The notes beneath the pieces were generated by a model. It worked only from the letters and a program-made list of their open reading frames with translations. It made no database searches and was not told the origin of the DNA. A DNA stretch of 64,000 bases from Agarivorans albus. GTDB lineage: Bacteria; Pseudomonadota; Gammaproteobacteria; Enterobacterales; Celerinatantimonadaceae. Of this stretch, positions 35,643 through 49,266 are shown piece after piece. The stretch lies in the NCBI RefSeq assembly GCF_019670105.1, contig NZ_AP023032.1:4410001-4474000 (forward strand), written 5' to 3'. The position numbers and the translations under genes were made by a program. Each line of letters opens with the position of its first letter. Position 1 is the stretch's first letter.

Positions 35643-36424
35643 GATGTTTGTTTAACTTTTCCACATACCAGACAGTTTGCATCGGCGTTCACTTTAAGGT
35701 GAAACCATTCAAGGCTATGCGCATCAAAACTGGAAAAACGACCGCGTTGAGCAGAAGGAATGCCCGCTATCAACTTAATCGTTTCTAAAGCTTGCAAGCT
35801 ACCAATGGTGCCTACAACTGGGCCAAGAATACCGGCATTACTGCAGTTGAGTTGCTGTTCACTAGCATTAGGAAATAGGCAGTGATAGCAGCCTTGTTCA
35901 GCCTGGCGAAAATCAAACACCATTAACTGTCCATCAAAGGCAACCGCAGCTCCGCTAACTAGTGGCACTTTGGCCTTAACACAAGCTTGGTTTACCGCAT
36001 AACGAGTAGCGATGTTGTCACTGCAATCAAGCACTACATCGGCTTGAGCCACTTCCATGGCCAGCAACATCTCATCCATTTTACGGTTAACGGTTCGCAC
36101 CTGAATGTTTGAGTTTAGAGCTTGCAAATGCTGCTTAGCCGCCACGACTTTAGGCTGTTTAATATCGTCTTCTCGGTACAAGACTTGGCGCTGTAAATTA
36201 GAGCTGTCTACTTCATCAAAATCTGCCAACACTAATTTGCCAACACCAGCCGCAGCCAAATACAAGGCTGCAGGTGCGCCCAATCCGCCCATACCAACCA
36301 GCAATACCTGCGCACTCTTTAACTTGAGCTGCCCCGCCTCACCAACATCCTTAAGTAACAGATGACGGCTATAACGAAGAACTTCTTGATCGCTTAAGGT
36401 TGATTGCTTGCTGGTTTGGCTCAT
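35639..36424 (-). CDS. thiF: ThiS adenylyltransferase ThiF
   Basis: A 261-residue E1-like enzyme activating the ThiS C-terminus. Nucleotide loop GMGGLGAPAALYLAAAG near residue 42, the DFDEVDSSNLQRQVLY substrate motif, and two zinc CxxC pairs (CYHC near 185 and CLVC near 255). Fourth gene of the operon after thiDE (26 bases). Confidence 0.95.
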   Translation of the reverse strand: MSQTSKQSTLSDQEVLRYSRHLLLKDVGEAGQLKLKSAQVLLVGMGGLGAPAALYLAAAGVGKLVLADFDEVDSSNLQRQVLYREDDIKQPKVVAAKQHLQALNSNIQVRTVNRKMDEMLLAMEVAQADVVLDCSDNIATRYAVNQACVKAKVPLVSGAAVAFDGQLMVFDFRQAEQGCYHCLFPNASEQQLNCSNAGILGPVVGTIGSLQALETIKLIAGIPSAQRGRFSSFDAHSLEWFHLKVNADANCLVCGKVKQTS

Positions 36425-36450
36425 AGTGCTTCCTAATGCTGACTGGCTAT

Positions 36451-40253
<3,803 letters not shown>

Positions 40254-40796
40254 TTAGAAGAAACTTTGCGGAATATTAAGTACATCACCAGCAGAGACCC
40301 GGTCTTCAAGGCTTACTCGCTCGCGCTCATCGGGAGTAGCCCCTTCTGCTTGTATGGTAATTTTGCTTTTACCGGCACGCTCGGTAAAACCACCAGCAAG
40401 AGTTATAGCCCGATTTACCGTTAAGCCGGGTTGATAAGGGTAGGCGCCGGGGCGAGCCACTTCACCATTAATAAAAAAGGGCCGGTATTCAACCATGGTC
40501 ACTTGCACCATTGGGTCAACTAAATAGTCACCCTTTAGGCCATTTTGGATCTGTAACTGCAGCTCGGTGAGGGTAAGGCCACGCACTCTTATTTCACCTA
40601 AAAACGGGTAACGAATAAACCCGTCATCAGATAAACGGGTTTCCAAGCTGAGTTCTGGCTCACCGTATACACTCACTCTAAAGCTATCGCCTGCCGCTAA
40701 ACGGTAGTTGCTCACCGTTTCAGCATGCAAAGAAAAACACAGCACGCCGACTAGTAAAACTAGTCCTTTTTTAAGGCGCGCAATGTGTTTTCGCAT
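40254..40796 (-). CDS. polysaccharide export outer-membrane protein (short Wza-like)
   Basis: A 180-residue Poly_export protein with a signal peptide (cleavage near LHA, residue 25), a Poly_export domain (YRLAAGDSFRVSVYGEPELS) and an SLBB domain (about 105-175; FINGEVARPGAYPYQPG). No lipobox Cys and no C-terminal helix, so much shorter than Wza. It probably works with the beta-barrel protein upstream (14-base gap) in secreting a glycan. No glycosyltransferase or Wzx/Wzy genes are adjacent. Confidence 0.88.
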   Translation of the reverse strand: MRKHIARLKKGLVLLVGVLCFSLHAETVSNYRLAAGDSFRVSVYGEPELSLETRLSDDGFIRYPFLGEIRVRGLTLTELQLQIQNGLKGDYLVDPMVQVTMVEYRPFFINGEVARPGAYPYQPGLTVNRAITLAGGFTERAGKSKITIQAEGATPDERERVSLEDRVSAGDVLNIPQSFF

Positions 40797-40810
40797 AACT
40801 TAATCCTTGA

Positions 40811-41998
40811 TCATAAACTCAGTCTCAACTTAAGACTGGTAACTTGCTTATCATAGGTAACGGCCTGAAGCGTAGAATCTTTATCTCTCCATAGCTGCCA
40901 AAGTGAAATTTCTAGCCAGCGACGGAATTGATAGCTCACGCCTACCCGCCCTTCATAAATTTTATCTTGCCGTTCTACGCCCACATAATCGTTGTTGTCG
41001 TAACCAACCGTAAAGGTTGTAGCTAGGCGATCTTGCCAGTAATGCTCCCAGTCTAGGGTGATGTTGGTATTGTCGATAACATCACCGCCTTGCTCTGGAG
41101 CTTTGGCTTGTCGACCACCTTCCACACTAAAAGTAGAGTAGGTGCGAGGCGACCAATCGGCTGCGAGCGACCAACTTAAATCGCTAAACTTTTCACGTTC
41201 ACCTTCTTTAAAGTCACGCTGTTGCCAACCGATTTTGGCACGACCTTTCGTTTTTCCGGTTATCGCCCAATCTCCACCAACAAAGCCAAGTAAGTCGTTA
41301 AAATCGCGACTTGACGTATTTGGTTCGATGGTTTTATAGTCACTTTTTCCGGCTTTAAGCTCAGCCAATAAGCGGGTGGCTGACGACATTCGATAAAAGA
41401 AGCGCGCGCTACCGTCAAAAGCATTGCGATCGCGATACTGAGTAACTTCGCGAAAGTTTTGGTAATCCAGCTGACGAGCATTGGCTTCTAGCTCGATCTG
41501 CGCGGTAGCGCTTCTGGCACCAAAGCCATATAAACCATGCAGCCAATGCAGGTTATATTGCACGGGTTCGTCAATCACGCCACCGACACCAGAGGAAATA
41601 CCTTCACCACGTTGGTCGTGGTCGCGACGAAAATCGTAACGCAATTTAGCACGTTGGCGAGCGCTAAACTCCCATTCGCCATTTACCCGTAGGTGGTGGT
41701 CTAAAAAGTTGTCTTCAGAGCTGTCGAAGTACTCGCCCCACACCAAGCGATATGCCGCATAATAAGTGCTTTTTTCTTGCTCAGAAATAGCAGCAATGGC
41801 TGGCGAGACAATGGTTCCCCAAGAAGAAATTTGGTCCGTATTACTGTTGGTAAGGTTGCTGTCGTATAAACCTAATACTTCAATACTAGGTACAACACCT
41901 ACTCCGTCTGCACTATACCACTTGGCAGGCTGCATGTTGGCCAAACTAGGGCCTGCAATTGCTAGGGCTGGCAGCAAGATGATCCCTATCTTGCGCAT
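40811..41998 (-). CDS. outer-membrane beta-barrel protein (exopolysaccharide-type)
   Basis: A 395-residue predicted outer-membrane beta-barrel with a signal peptide (cleavage near residue 20), many alternating amphipathic strands and a C-terminus ending SLKLRLSL. It resembles the BBP2-type barrels encoded beside Poly_export proteins in exopolysaccharide and PEP-CTERM loci. Pairs with the short export protein, suggesting a glycan exit channel. RBS GGAGG lies upstream of the ATG. Confidence 0.75.
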   Translation of the reverse strand: MRKIGIILLPALAIAGPSLANMQPAKWYSADGVGVVPSIEVLGLYDSNLTNSNTDQISSWGTIVSPAIAAISEQEKSTYYAAYRLVWGEYFDSSEDNFLDHHLRVNGEWEFSARQRAKLRYDFRRDHDQRGEGISSGVGGVIDEPVQYNLHWLHGLYGFGARSATAQIELEANARQLDYQNFREVTQYRDRNAFDGSARFFYRMSSATRLLAELKAGKSDYKTIEPNTSSRDFNDLLGFVGGDWAITGKTKGRAKIGWQQRDFKEGEREKFSDLSWSLAADWSPRTYSTFSVEGGRQAKAPEQGGDVIDNTNITLDWEHYWQDRLATTFTVGYDNNDYVGVERQDKIYEGRVGVSYQFRRWLEISLWQLWRDKDSTLQAVTYDKQVTSLKLRLSL

Positions 41999-42184
41999 CG
42001 ATAATCCTCCAAAACGTCTGTAGTTACCTTAGCAAAGGCCAAGGACTAGGCTCAACGCTTTTTATCCACCTTGCGTAGATTAAATGTGAATATTGTGTGT
42101 CATTTGGCGATAAGGCTTTAGCGGCTGTTGAACTTTCTAGCTGATTTTCGCGGACAAAACTAATCCGCGAAAAGTCGGCAGCCC

Positions 42185-43096
42185 CTAGTATTGAAACTGC
42201 AAACCAAGGCTAAACAACAAGGCGATGAAAAAACTTAGCTTGGCGGTGAGCTGCAATTGCTTGTCCAATAACTGATGCTGGCGCGCAAGCATCACTGTTT
42301 TGGTTACCTTCATTAAGACTAAAGCAGGCAACAAACACAGCCAAGCAAAATTAGCGCTACTTTGCCAAACAATAAAGCTGGCAAATAGCATTAAAGCCAG
42401 CGCCACCAATACCAAGTGGTAACGACGGGCATTACGCTCGCCTAAGCGCACCGCCAAGGTGAGCTTTCCAGCAGCTTTATCAGGCGAAAAGTCTCGCAAA
42501 TTATTAATGTTGAGCACTGCTGTCGCTAGCAAACCATTAGCTGCCGCTATCATCATGACTGGCCAACTCAGGCTCTGAGTATGCAAGTAATAAGAGCCCA
42601 TTACGCCCAGCAAACCAAAGAACAAAAACACGCTAATATCACCAAAACCACGATAACCGTAAGGTCGAGAGCCCATGGTGTAGGCCATAGCCGCAACAAT
42701 CGACAGCCCACCCAAGGCGATAAACCCTAACCAAGCCTGCGGATTACTGCCCAAACTTACCGCCAGTAGTGCAATGCCGCTTAACACTGCCAGCAGGGCA
42801 ACCAGCGTAATCGCCCGAAACATTTGCTGCTTAGTCAACAATCCAGCTTGAATCGCACGAGCGGGGCCCACTCGAGTATCATCATCAACACCACTTACCG
42901 CATCGCCATAATCATTGGCTAAATTGGAAAGAATTTGCAGCAATAGGGCCGTTAGCAAAGCCAGCAGCAACACTGGCCAAGCAAAGATTCCCTCAGAATA
43001 CGCCAGTGCAGAACCTAAAATGATCGACGCGCTCGCTAAAGGCAAGGTGCGTAAACGCGCCGCATGAAGCCATGATTTCAAAGTAATATTCAACAT
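42185..43096 (-). CDS. menA: 1,4-dihydroxy-2-naphthoate polyprenyltransferase
   Basis: A 303-residue UbiA-superfamily integral membrane prenyltransferase, about eight helices. The prenyl-diphosphate motif is NLANDYGDAVSGVDDD near residue 62-77 and a second acidic motif is NNLRDFSPDKAAGK near 190. Attaches the polyprenyl chain in menaquinone synthesis. Divergent from menF (about 117 bases apart). Confidence 0.94.
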   Translation of the reverse strand: MLNITLKSWLHAARLRTLPLASASIILGSALAYSEGIFAWPVLLLALLTALLLQILSNLANDYGDAVSGVDDDTRVGPARAIQAGLLTKQQMFRAITLVALLAVLSGIALLAVSLGSNPQAWLGFIALGGLSIVAAMAYTMGSRPYGYRGFGDISVFLFFGLLGVMGSYYLHTQSLSWPVMMIAAANGLLATAVLNINNLRDFSPDKAAGKLTLAVRLGERNARRYHLVLVALALMLFASFIVWQSSANFAWLCLLPALVLMKVTKTVMLARQHQLLDKQLQLTAKLSFFIALLFSLGLQFQY

Positions 43097-43213
43097 TAAG
43101 ATAAGAACTTAGCGCCTATTATTGCTCAGCATCAAGGCTGAGCCAAATCTGACTATAAACTTGTAACAAAAACAGCTACATTGAAACGGTGTAATAGAGC
43201 AGGAATAGTTAAG

Positions 43214-44536
43214 GTGAGACTCACTGCTAGCCAGTTTCAAAATGCCATAAACCAGCTTAGGCTCTTGCCGCAGCAGGGTTTTCAGCAGGTTTGTATAAAA
43301 CTGCCAAAGCTCGATCTTCTCGCCTGGCTTAACCAGCAACAACACACCACCCGCGGTTACTGGAAAAACAAACGCCAGCAACAAGTTGCCTTTGTGGGTG
43401 CGGCTAAATCGGTGCTCGACTTAGAACAGCTGCAATCGGTGTGTGACCAATTAGACCCACGCAATAACCAGCTGCGCTTTTATGGCGGCATTGCCTTTGC
43501 TCGCCAAAGTGCTCTGTGGTCTAGCTTTCCACATCGCCGCTTTATTCTACCGCGCTTTGAAATACGTTGTGACGGCGAATATACCCGCTTGTTCATCAAT
43601 GCTAATTTTGAACATCAACCAGAGCTAGAGTATCAGCGCATCGAAAAGGCCTTTGCTGCCTTAAAACCAGTACAAGCCCTGCAACACACGCCACTTAAAG
43701 CCCTATCTCGCCAAGACCAACCTAGTCGCGAACAATGGCAGCACTTGGTTAAGCAAGTCACCAGCGAAGATTTTCAACAACACACCGCCAAAGTTGTGTT
43801 GTCTCGGCAAACCAATTTGCAACTAAATGCCGAAATAAACGCTTTTTCTTTGCTACAACAATGGCAACAGAAAGAACGTAACTGCTACAGCTTTTTATTT
43901 CAGTTTGATGGGGTAACTAGCTTTTTAGGCTGCAGTCCCGAGCGTTTGTATTCTCGTGAAGGCAGCCAATTGGTCAGTGAAGCCTTGGCCGGCACCGCGC
44001 CCCGTGGAGAAACTAGCGAGCTAGATACTCAGCTGGGCGAACAGCTACTAGAAGACGCCAAAAATAAACTAGAAAATCAACTGGTAGTGGATGATTTAAC
44101 TCGCCGTTTGAAAGAGTTAAGCCTGCATGTGCGCACCTTAGATAATCTAGAATTGCTAAAACTAGATAGAGTACAGCACTTAAAACGGCGGATTCAGGCC
44201 CGTATTAGCCCTGCCTTAGATGACCGCTCGTTATTGCAGGCCTTGCATCCCACCCCTGCAGTAGGCGGCTTGCCACGTTCTTCTGCAGTGCAATATATTC
44301 TAAAAAACGAAGGCTATGCCCGAGGCTGGTATGCTGGTGCTGTTGGCTGGTTAAGCGGCGCACAAAGCGAGTTTTCGGTGGCTATTCGTAGCGCCTTAGT
44401 TACCCCACAACATTTAAGTACCTTTGCCGGTGCAGGGATCGTGGCAGGCTCACAAGCCGAGCAAGAATGGCAAGAGCTTAACCATAAAATCGCCACGGTA
44501 TTGCAGTTGGTAGATAAGGACCTACTCCTTGATTAA
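43214..44536 (+). CDS. menF: isochorismate synthase MenF
   Basis: A 440-residue chorismate-binding enzyme making isochorismate for menaquinone. Motifs include FLGCSPERLY near 245, PTPAVGGLPRSSA near 353, AGAGIVAGSQAEQEWQE near 412. GTG at 43214 is preferred because AGGA is eight to nine bases upstream; an in-frame TTG at 43181 has no RBS. Overlaps menD by eight bases. Confidence 0.92.
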   Translation: MRLTASQFQNAINQLRLLPQQGFQQVCIKLPKLDLLAWLNQQQHTTRGYWKNKRQQQVAFVGAAKSVLDLEQLQSVCDQLDPRNNQLRFYGGIAFARQSALWSSFPHRRFILPRFEIRCDGEYTRLFINANFEHQPELEYQRIEKAFAALKPVQALQHTPLKALSRQDQPSREQWQHLVKQVTSEDFQQHTAKVVLSRQTNLQLNAEINAFSLLQQWQQKERNCYSFLFQFDGVTSFLGCSPERLYSREGSQLVSEALAGTAPRGETSELDTQLGEQLLEDAKNKLENQLVVDDLTRRLKELSLHVRTLDNLELLKLDRVQHLKRRIQARISPALDDRSLLQALHPTPAVGGLPRSSAVQYILKNEGYARGWYAGAVGWLSGAQSEFSVAIRSALVTPQHLSTFAGAGIVAGSQAEQEWQELNHKIATVLQLVDKDLLLD

Positions 44537-46259
44537 AAACATTAATATTGCCTGGGCTGAGTGCTTAATAGAAGATTGCATTCGCCACGGCATAGAGCAC
44601 TTTTGTATCGCCCCCGGCTCTCGCTCTACGCCATTAACTTTAGCGGTGGCTAAGCACCCTAAAGCCACTAGCCATTGCCACTTTGACGAACGCGGTTTAG
44701 GCTTTTTTGCTTTGGGTTTAAGTAAGGCTCGCCAGCAAACTGTAGCCATTATCACCACCTCGGGCAGTGCGGTTGCTAATCTTTACCCGGCGGTGGTTGA
44801 GGCAAAGCAATCGAGCATTCCATTGTTAGTGCTTAGCGCCGACCGACCGCAGGAACTTGTGGCTGTTGGTGCTAATCAAGCCATCGAACAGCAGGGGATG
44901 TTTGCCAACTACCCGGTATATAGCGGCCAACTAGCCGAACCCAGTGTTGATGCCTCACTAGCCAATATGCTCAGCGAGCTGGGTCATGCCTTAGCGCTGC
45001 AGCAACAAACGCCTGGCCCAGTGCATATAAATTGCCCTTACCGTGAACCCTTTTATCCTGAGCAAGCTAAACAAGATTTAACTGCGCTTTATAAGCAACT
45101 TGAAGCTTGGATAAACAGCGGCTCGCCCTATTACCAACAACACCCTAATAGCTCCCAGCCCGTCGTTAGTCAGCATTGGCCAGAGCTACTCGAAAAGTCC
45201 AAAGCATTGGTAATAATAGGTCAGCAAACAGCCGAGCAAAGCCAAGCCATTATCGCTTGGGCGCAGCAAGCAGGCTGGCCAGTGGTAGTCGATTGCCAAA
45301 GCCATTGGCAAACCGCTGAAGAAGGCACAGGGCTGATTCAACACGCTGAGCTATTACTCGCCAACTCGCGATTTGCCGAACAAGTACAAGCTGAACTTAT
45401 TATTCAGTTTGGCGGCAAGCTGGTGTCGAAACGCCTCAACCAATGGCTGGCCAAGAGCTCAGCAAAGTACTATTTAATTGATCAATCAGCGCAACGGGTA
45501 AACCCCGGCCAAGGTATCCAGCAGCGCTGGCAATGCAGCGCCCAAGCTTGGCTACACGCTCATCCAGTTAAGACAAGCACCAGTAGCCAGCAGTATTTAG
45601 AGCGATGGACCCAAGCTCAACAAGCCATTAGCGAGGACGTCAATACTGCCTTACTCGATTACTCTGAGCTGGCAATATGCACACAAATTTCGGCACAGCA
45701 AAAACCGCAATCAGCCTTGTTTATGGGCAATAGCATGGTCGTGCGTTTGTTTGAACTACTTGGCCAACCTTGCCAAGCGGAGCATTACTTTGCCAACCGA
45801 GGAGCGTCGGGCATTGATGGTTTATTAGCCACCAGCGTAGGAGTTGCCGAAGGTCTGCAACAAACATGTACTTTGGTGATTGGCGATACCTCGTTATTGC
45901 ATGACTTAAACTCCTTAAGCCTTGCCGCTAATAGCCAGCAAAATCTGGTGATAGTGCTGTTTAACAATAACGGCGGTGAAATATTTAATCTGCTACCAGC
46001 ACTATCAACTTGTTCGCAGGATCAACAGCTAAGCAAACAGTATTACCAGTTGCCTCATCAGGTCGACTTTGCCGCCGCCGCAGCCACCTTCAATTTAGCT
46101 TATCAACAGGTGGTAAATTTCGAACAATTCGACCATGCTTTTGAGCGTGCACAGCAGCAAGCCGGAGCCAGCTTGATTGAAGTCTGCTTTACTCCAGGCG
46201 ATGCCAGTGCGCGTTATCAATCTTTAATTAGTCAGGTAGCCAGCCACGATGCACTTTAG
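44529..46259 (+). CDS. menD: SEPHCHC synthase MenD
   Basis: Thiamine-diphosphate enzyme (576 residues) coupling isochorismate with 2-oxoglutarate. Shown by the N-terminal APGSRSTPL motif, HFDERGLGFFALG near residue 52, GDTSLLHDLNSL (ThDP/Mg2+ site) near 457, and NNNGGEIFNLLP. TTG start is at the overlap with menF. Depends on the TPP supplied by the thi operon nearby. Confidence 0.95.
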   Translation: MIKNINIAWAECLIEDCIRHGIEHFCIAPGSRSTPLTLAVAKHPKATSHCHFDERGLGFFALGLSKARQQTVAIITTSGSAVANLYPAVVEAKQSSIPLLVLSADRPQELVAVGANQAIEQQGMFANYPVYSGQLAEPSVDASLANMLSELGHALALQQQTPGPVHINCPYREPFYPEQAKQDLTALYKQLEAWINSGSPYYQQHPNSSQPVVSQHWPELLEKSKALVIIGQQTAEQSQAIIAWAQQAGWPVVVDCQSHWQTAEEGTGLIQHAELLLANSRFAEQVQAELIIQFGGKLVSKRLNQWLAKSSAKYYLIDQSAQRVNPGQGIQQRWQCSAQAWLHAHPVKTSTSSQQYLERWTQAQQAISEDVNTALLDYSELAICTQISAQQKPQSALFMGNSMVVRLFELLGQPCQAEHYFANRGASGIDGLLATSVGVAEGLQQTCTLVIGDTSLLHDLNSLSLAANSQQNLVIVLFNNNGGEIFNLLPALSTCSQDQQLSKQYYQLPHQVDFAAAAATFNLAYQQVVNFEQFDHAFERAQQQAGASLIEVCFTPGDASARYQSLISQVASHDAL

Positions 46260-47049
46260 CGTTTACGGACAAAGCCAACATCCCTGTTTAGTTTTTTTGC
46301 ATGGATTTCTAGGTAGCGGTAGCGACTGGCAAGCGCAAATTGCAGCGCTTAGCCAGCACTACTATTGTGTAACCGTAGACATTGCCGGCCATGGCATGAG
46401 CGCCCAGCAGAGGCTTAAACCACGCAATGCCTTTAAAGATTTTAGCCACCAGCTCACCGCATGCTTAAAGCGCCTTAAAATCGCCCATTACCATTTAGTG
46501 GGTTACAGCCTAGGAGGCCGCTTAGCGCTGCAACATGCTTTACTCGCCCCCAAAGGTATTGAACGACTAGTTATCGAATCTGCCAATACTGGCTTAAGTG
46601 ATGAAGATGCACGCCAACAACGCTTAGTGCACGACAACCGTTGGGCAGACCGCTGGTTAACTGAGCCTCTGGATACGCTAATTAACGAATGGTACCAACA
46701 AACGGTATTTGCCAACCTAACTAGCCAGCAACGGCAGCAGCTTATCCAACGCCGCCAACATCAAGACCAACAAGGCATTGCCGCAACGTTGCGTGCAACC
46801 AGCTTGGGTTTGCAGCAAGATCTGAGTCGGCAACTTGGTCAGTTAAAAATGCCGCTAGATTTTATTGGTGGAAGCCTAGACAATAAATACCAAGCACTAG
46901 CCAAACAGCTACAACAAGATTACCCGCGCCTTAAATGTCACATCATTGAAGGCGCTGGGCACAATTGCCATTTTGAACAACCGACACTGTTTCTCGAACA
47001 ACTGTACAGTGTCCTAAATAATGATAGAGAAGAGAATGACCCAAATTGA
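46249..47049 (+). CDS. menH: SHCHC synthase MenH
   Basis: A 266-residue alpha/beta hydrolase that eliminates pyruvate from SEPHCHC. Nucleophile Ser in [10 protein letters not shown] near residue 88, [10 protein letters not shown] oxyanion segment near 22, and a catalytic His near 244 in [12 protein letters not shown]. Overlaps menD by 11 bases and menB by 14. Confidence 0.93.
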   Translation: MHFSVYGQSQHPCLVFLHGFLGSGSDWQAQIAALSQHYYCVTVDIAGHGMSAQQRLKPRNAFKDFSHQLTACLKRLKIAHYHLVGYSLGGRLALQHALLAPKGIERLVIESANTGLSDEDARQQRLVHDNRWADRWLTEPLDTLINEWYQQTVFANLTSQQRQQLIQRRQHQDQQGIAATLRATSLGLQQDLSRQLGQLKMPLDFIGGSLDNKYQALAKQLQQDYPRLKCHIIEGAGHNCHFEQPTLFLEQLYSVLNNDREENDPN

Positions 47050-47881
47050 TAGCTCAGCAGTAACTTGGCAGGATGCCGACAATGGATACGAAGATATTCG
47101 CTACCATAAGTCCGCCTGCGGCATCGCCAAGATCACCATTAACCGCCCGCAAGTTCGCAACGCATTTCGTCCTTTAACGGTTCAAGAAATGATGCATGCC
47201 CTAAACGACGCCCGCATCGACCCAGAAGTGGGTGTGATTATTCTTACTGGCGAAGGTGAACTGGCTTTTTGTTCTGGCGGCGACCAATCGGTACGTGGTG
47301 ATTACGGCGGCTATAAAGATGACCAAGGGACCCATCACCTAAATGTATTAGATTTTCAACGCCAAATTCGTACCTGCCCTAAACCTGTGGTAGCCATGGT
47401 AGCTGGTTATGCTGTAGGTGGTGGCCATGTATTACACATGATGTGTGACTTAACCATTGCCGCCGACAACGCCAAATTTGGCCAAACTGGTCCTAAAGTA
47501 GGCTCTTTTGATGGTGGCTGGGGAGCCAGTTACATGGCGCGCATAGTTGGCCAAAAGAAAGCGCGTGAGATTTGGTTTTTATGCCGAATGTATGATGCAA
47601 AAGAAGCGCTTGATATGGGCTTAGTGAACACCGTAGTGCCCTATGCAGAGCTAGAAAAAGAAACCGTGCAGTGGTGTCGTGAGATGTTGCAAAACAGCCC
47701 TATGGCCCTGCGCTGTTTAAAAGCTGCACTCAATGCTGATTGTGATGGCCAAGCGGGCTTGCAAGAACTCGCGGGCAACGCCACCATGCTGTTCTACATG
47801 ACAGAAGAAGGCCAAGAAGGCCGTAACGCCTTTAACGAAAAACGCCCGCCTGAGTTTAGTAAATTTAAACGTAATCCTTAA
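47036..47881 (+). CDS. menB: 1,4-dihydroxy-2-naphthoyl-CoA synthase MenB
   Basis: Crotonase-family ring-closing enzyme, 281 residues, nearly identical in core to E. coli MenB ([55 protein letters not shown]). ATG at 47036 is taken as start; an ATG at 47021 in the same frame is less likely for lack of any RBS. Followed by a strong hairpin that ends the menFDHB run. Confidence 0.97.
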   Translation: MTQIDSSAVTWQDADNGYEDIRYHKSACGIAKITINRPQVRNAFRPLTVQEMMHALNDARIDPEVGVIILTGEGELAFCSGGDQSVRGDYGGYKDDQGTHHLNVLDFQRQIRTCPKPVVAMVAGYAVGGGHVLHMMCDLTIAADNAKFGQTGPKVGSFDGGWGASYMARIVGQKKAREIWFLCRMYDAKEALDMGLVNTVVPYAELEKETVQWCREMLQNSPMALRCLKAALNADCDGQAGLQELAGNATMLFYMTEEGQEGRNAFNEKRPPEFSKFKRNP

Positions 47882-47894
47882 CGGCAATGGTGAA

Positions 47895-47932
47895 GGGCAG
47901 AATCCTCGTATGCTTTAGCGAGTATTCTGCCC
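47895..47932 (+). terminator. hairpin terminating menFDHB
   Basis: GGGCAGAAT / ATTCTGCCC plus inner CTCG / CGAG, with a ten-base loop and one mismatch. A strong stem, though the downstream T content is low. Confidence 0.6.
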
Positions 47933-48067
47933 CACTCTTCATTTAACCTAATCCACTCAAATAGCTCACTTGCACCACTCAACCAGCTTAAAAACACCCA
48001 CTAAAGCATAATAATAAATCGCATATTTGCTATTGCGGCCATTCCGTACAAAGTGATAAATTTGCAG

Positions 48068-48088
48068 AGTGATGAGTGCTTCATCACT
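48068..48088 (+). promoter_or_regulatory. leader hairpin before menC
   Basis: AGTGATGA / TCATCACT with loop GTGCT, 23 bases before the menC start. It could be an operator or a 5' leader structure. Rest of the 230-base gap shows no gene. Confidence 0.4.
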
Positions 48089-48111
48089 TCTAGTATTTGA
48101 GAGGTCTCAGC

Positions 48112-49032
48112 ATGCTCTGTAACTGGCAAAGTGCTACCTTAAGTCGCTATACCCAAGCATTTGTTGAACCCATACAGCTTGGTTCTCTAAAACATAAGCA
48201 ACGCCAAGGTCTTTACCTCGAAATTCGCTTTCGTGATGGCCGCTTGGGACGTGGAGAAATTGCCCCTCTGCCCGGTTTTAGCGAAGAAACATTAGCGCAA
48301 GCAGAGCAGCAAATTACCGACTATTTACAAGGGCATGTTCAGCGTAAGTTGTATCCAAGTGTTGCCTTTGGTATCGACTGCGCGATGGCAGGGCTACCGC
48401 CAAGTACTCCTATTGTTTCTGGCTACCCACTACTGAATGGCGACTTGGCTTACTGCCAACAAGTACTGGACTCTCAATCTGGTAATCTAGCCAAGCTAAA
48501 AGTGGCTCGCCAATCCCCCAAACAAGATCTCGAACTGATTCAGCAACTGCAGCACAGCTATCCTGATTTACAGCTACGTTTAGATGCAAACCGCGGCTGG
48601 ATATGGAACCAAGCGATTTTTGTTTTAGAGAATATCGATCTTAGCCGCATCGACTATATCGAAGAACCGCTAATGAATAGCCAACAGTGTGAGTTGTTAG
48701 CCCAACGCACAGGCGTAGGCATTGGCTTAGATGAAACCTTACAAGACAGTAGCTACCGCTATCATTACTTCGAAGGTTTGCGCTGCTTAGTCATTAAACC
48801 CAGTTTATTAGGCCCTTGGCGAACCTGTGCCAGCATTATCGACCAAGCACAAGCTAACCAAGTAAGTTGTGTGCTTAGCTCAGCTTACGAAAGCGAATTT
48901 GGTTTACAGTGGATCAACGCCATGGCCAAACAATATACTCCAGAGCAAGCGCCGGGTTTAGATACGCTAAAGGCATTTAGTGAGCAAGCGGCTCAAATTG
49001 AGTTAATCGGCGAATTTCAACATCACAGCTAA
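48112..49032 (+). CDS. menC: o-succinylbenzoate synthase MenC
   Basis: A 306-residue enolase-superfamily dehydratase. Catalytic lysine lies in AKLKVARQS near 130, metal ligands in RLDANRGW near 158-165, EEPL near 186 and GLDETL near 210, and a second lysine in VIKPSLLG near 231. Start ATG 48112 has GAGAGG upstream; a TTG at 48097 is in frame but less likely. Separated from menB by 230 bases, so it probably has its own promoter. No menE follows. Confidence 0.9.
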   Translation: MLCNWQSATLSRYTQAFVEPIQLGSLKHKQRQGLYLEIRFRDGRLGRGEIAPLPGFSEETLAQAEQQITDYLQGHVQRKLYPSVAFGIDCAMAGLPPSTPIVSGYPLLNGDLAYCQQVLDSQSGNLAKLKVARQSPKQDLELIQQLQHSYPDLQLRLDANRGWIWNQAIFVLENIDLSRIDYIEEPLMNSQQCELLAQRTGVGIGLDETLQDSSYRYHYFEGLRCLVIKPSLLGPWRTCASIIDQAQANQVSCVLSSAYESEFGLQWINAMAKQYTPEQAPGLDTLKAFSEQAAQIELIGEFQHHS

Positions 49033-49155
49033 TATGAGCTTTTACCTGCGTTTTAAGTGAAACTAAAGCTTTCACTTAAATCTCTTTGTGAAAAATGACA
49101 ATATCTTTATATTCAGCAGCTTATTATAAAAATTTCAAACTTTCTTCCACCGCCC

Positions 49156-49186
49156 TTTTATTAATTTTATTATCAAATTAATAAAA
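49156..49186. promoter_or_regulatory. 12-bp A/T-rich inverted repeat before xylF
   Basis: TTTTATTAATTT / AAATTAATAAAA separated by seven bases. A perfect match of this length is unlikely by chance even in A/T-rich DNA; a regulator site or cruciform is possible. Confidence 0.5.
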
Positions 49187-49252
49187 TATAAGTAAAAGTG
49201 TGACTCAACTATAGTGCCAACTTTTAGTAATTCTTAAAAAGCCGCACCTTTG

Positions 49253-49266
49253 AGAAAACGTTTTCT
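49253..49266. promoter_or_regulatory. LacI-family-like palindrome before xylF
   Basis: AGAAAACGTTTTCT is a perfect palindrome with a central CG step, the hallmark of GalR/LacI-type operators. No LacI-type regulator is in the window. It lies about 180 bases before the xylF start. Confidence 0.45.
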
